This document shows, piece by piece, positions 63,090 through 64,000 of a stretch of DNA of 64,000 nucleotides. The DNA comes from an uncultured Tateyamaria sp. (lineage in GTDB: Bacteria > Pseudomonadota > Alphaproteobacteria > Rhodobacterales > Rhodobacteraceae): the NCBI RefSeq assembly GCF_947496075.1, contig NZ_CANMBJ010000004.1:496001-560000 (forward strand). The letters run 5' to 3'. The notes beneath the pieces are model-generated. The model was not told the DNA's origin and ran no database searches. It was given only the letters and a program-made list of their open reading frames with translations. The translations under genes were made by a program, and so were the position numbers. Numbering within the stretch: the stretch's first letter is position 1; the number at the start of each line of letters is the position of its first letter.

Positions 63090-63980
63090 ATGATCGTCGA
63101 ACGCCCTCGCGACCTTCTGATCAAGAAGGTCCTTGCCCACGGCTTCCTGCTGGTCTTCCTCGGGCTGATCCTCTTTCCCTTCATCGTTGTCCTGTCGATT
63201 TCTTTCCGTGAAGGCAATTTCGCCGTAGGCAGTATCATCCCGGAAAACCCCACATTGGAACATTGGGTCTTGGCGTTCGGGTTCGACTATACCCGAGCCG
63301 ACGGCACAGTGGTTGAACCGCCCTATCCGGTTCTGCGTTGGATGTGGAATTCGATCAAGATCGGCTTGATCGCCAGCACCGGTGTTCTGGCTGTGGCCAC
63401 AATCTCTGCATATGCATTCAGTCGGATACGCATTCGCGGCAAGGGAGCGATGCTGGATGGTCTGTTCCTGATCCAGATGTTCCCAACGACGCTGGCACTG
63501 GTTGCGATCTATGCCATTTTCGACACTTTGGGTGAGGTCTCACCCATCCTCGGCCTCGACAGCCACCTCGCGCTGATCCTGATCTATATGGCCGGAGTGA
63601 CGCTCCATATCTGGACGATCAAGGGCTACTTTGACAGCATCGACACCGCACTCGACAAGGCCGCCGCCATAGATGGCGCGACGCCTTGGCAGACATTTCG
63701 CTTCATCTTCCTGCCACTCGCCGTTCCGATAATGTCTGTCGTTTTTGTCCTCGCCTTCATCGGTTTCGTCAATGACTATCCGATCGCTTCCGTCCTCATC
63801 CGGTCCGAGGACCAGATGACGCTGGCTGTCGGCAGCCGCCTCTACCTGAATGAATTCAGGTACTTGTGGGGGGATTTTGCTGCTGCCGCCATCCTCTCGG
63901 GCTTACCGATCACCGTTGTTTTTCTCATTGCTCAACGCTATCTCGTATCGGGTCTCAGCGAAGGTGCCGTCAAAGGCTAG
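63090..63980 (+). CDS. malG: Alpha-glucoside ABC transporter permease (MalG type)
   Basis: A 296-residue permease with six membrane helices and EAA loop DKAAAIDGATPWQTFRFIFLP; the C-terminal VSGLSEGAVKG matches the MalG end that inserts toward the binding protein. It lies 82 nt after malF. The cluster is complete with binding protein, two permeases, ATPase, hydrolase and repressor. Confidence 0.94.
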   Translation: MIVERPRDLLIKKVLAHGFLLVFLGLILFPFIVVLSISFREGNFAVGSIIPENPTLEHWVLAFGFDYTRADGTVVEPPYPVLRWMWNSIKIGLIASTGVLAVATISAYAFSRIRIRGKGAMLDGLFLIQMFPTTLALVAIYAIFDTLGEVSPILGLDSHLALILIYMAGVTLHIWTIKGYFDSIDTALDKAAAIDGATPWQTFRFIFLPLAVPIMSVVFVLAFIGFVNDYPIASVLIRSEDQMTLAVGSRLYLNEFRYLWGDFAAAAILSGLPITVVFLIAQRYLVSGLSEGAVKG

Positions 63981-64000
63981 GCACCTGTTGCGACGGAGAG

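Noticed and set aside
1-64000. CRISPR arrays, rRNA operons and intact insertion sequences
   Set aside because: No regularly spaced repeats, rRNA sequence or complete transposase with terminal repeats was seen; only an IS66 scrap and an integrase fragment.

Overview
The window looks like a chromosomal stretch of a Rhodobacterales (Roseobacter-group) alphaproteobacterium. It has high GC, tightly packed and often ATGA-coupled genes, a TRAP transporter, a MalEFGK-type sugar cluster, UMF1-family MFS and YggT proteins, and many regulator/oxidoreductase pairs. There is no rRNA, recognisable tRNA or CRISPR array.

Layout. 1-14.3 kb is core-like: a partial bacterial alpha-2-macroglobulin with an N-terminal PAN/Apple module, a hybrid sensor kinase, yaaA, recQ, a YggT protein, a thioesterase, an MFS carrier, mepA, a secreted phytase-like protein and a queuosine-precursor transporter. 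14.38-15.0 kb holds a candidate RNA leader (very strong Shine-Dalgarno, 18-codon mini-ORF, several hairpins, terminator) before arfB. 15.0-17.7 kb is a small accessory patch with an AraC-type regulator, an IS66 transposase scrap and an archaeal/eukaryal-type peptidyl-tRNA hydrolase (Pth2).

17.7-26.0 kb holds a LysR regulator, two TauE/SafE permeases and a minus-strand operon. The operon encodes a complete four-subunit succinate dehydrogenase/fumarate reductase-like complex, a split class I fumarase-like hydro-lyase and an SDR protein, so it repeats the succinate-fumarate-malate-oxaloacetate logic for what is probably a substituted dicarboxylate. 26.1-34.4 kb holds a nitroreductase and a putative operon of a hexahaem P460-type cytochrome, a Tat-exported LodA-like CTQ quinoprotein, its LodB-like maturation flavoprotein and a zinc alcohol dehydrogenase. 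This operon is the strongest candidate here for an undescribed redox system.

34.6-39.7 kb is a TRAP-transport/cupin/SDR catabolic operon with a divergent GntR regulator. 39.7-56.4 kb is a patchwork: a broken integrase, a duplicated-domain cytochrome c, LysR/TetR/AraC regulators beside SDR and NmrA-type oxidoreductases, a ParD-like/methionine aminopeptidase pair, a hydrolase/TetR pair with three tandem palindromes, a decayed lysR/ridA pair and a Tat-exported haloperoxidase-like hydrolase. 56.4-64 kb is an alpha-glucoside cluster (ATPase, LacI repressor, GH13 alpha-glucosidase, binding protein, two permeases) with two AAA(A/G)CGTTTT operators between the divergent genes.

All assignments come from reading translations and motifs by eye. 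No database search was run.
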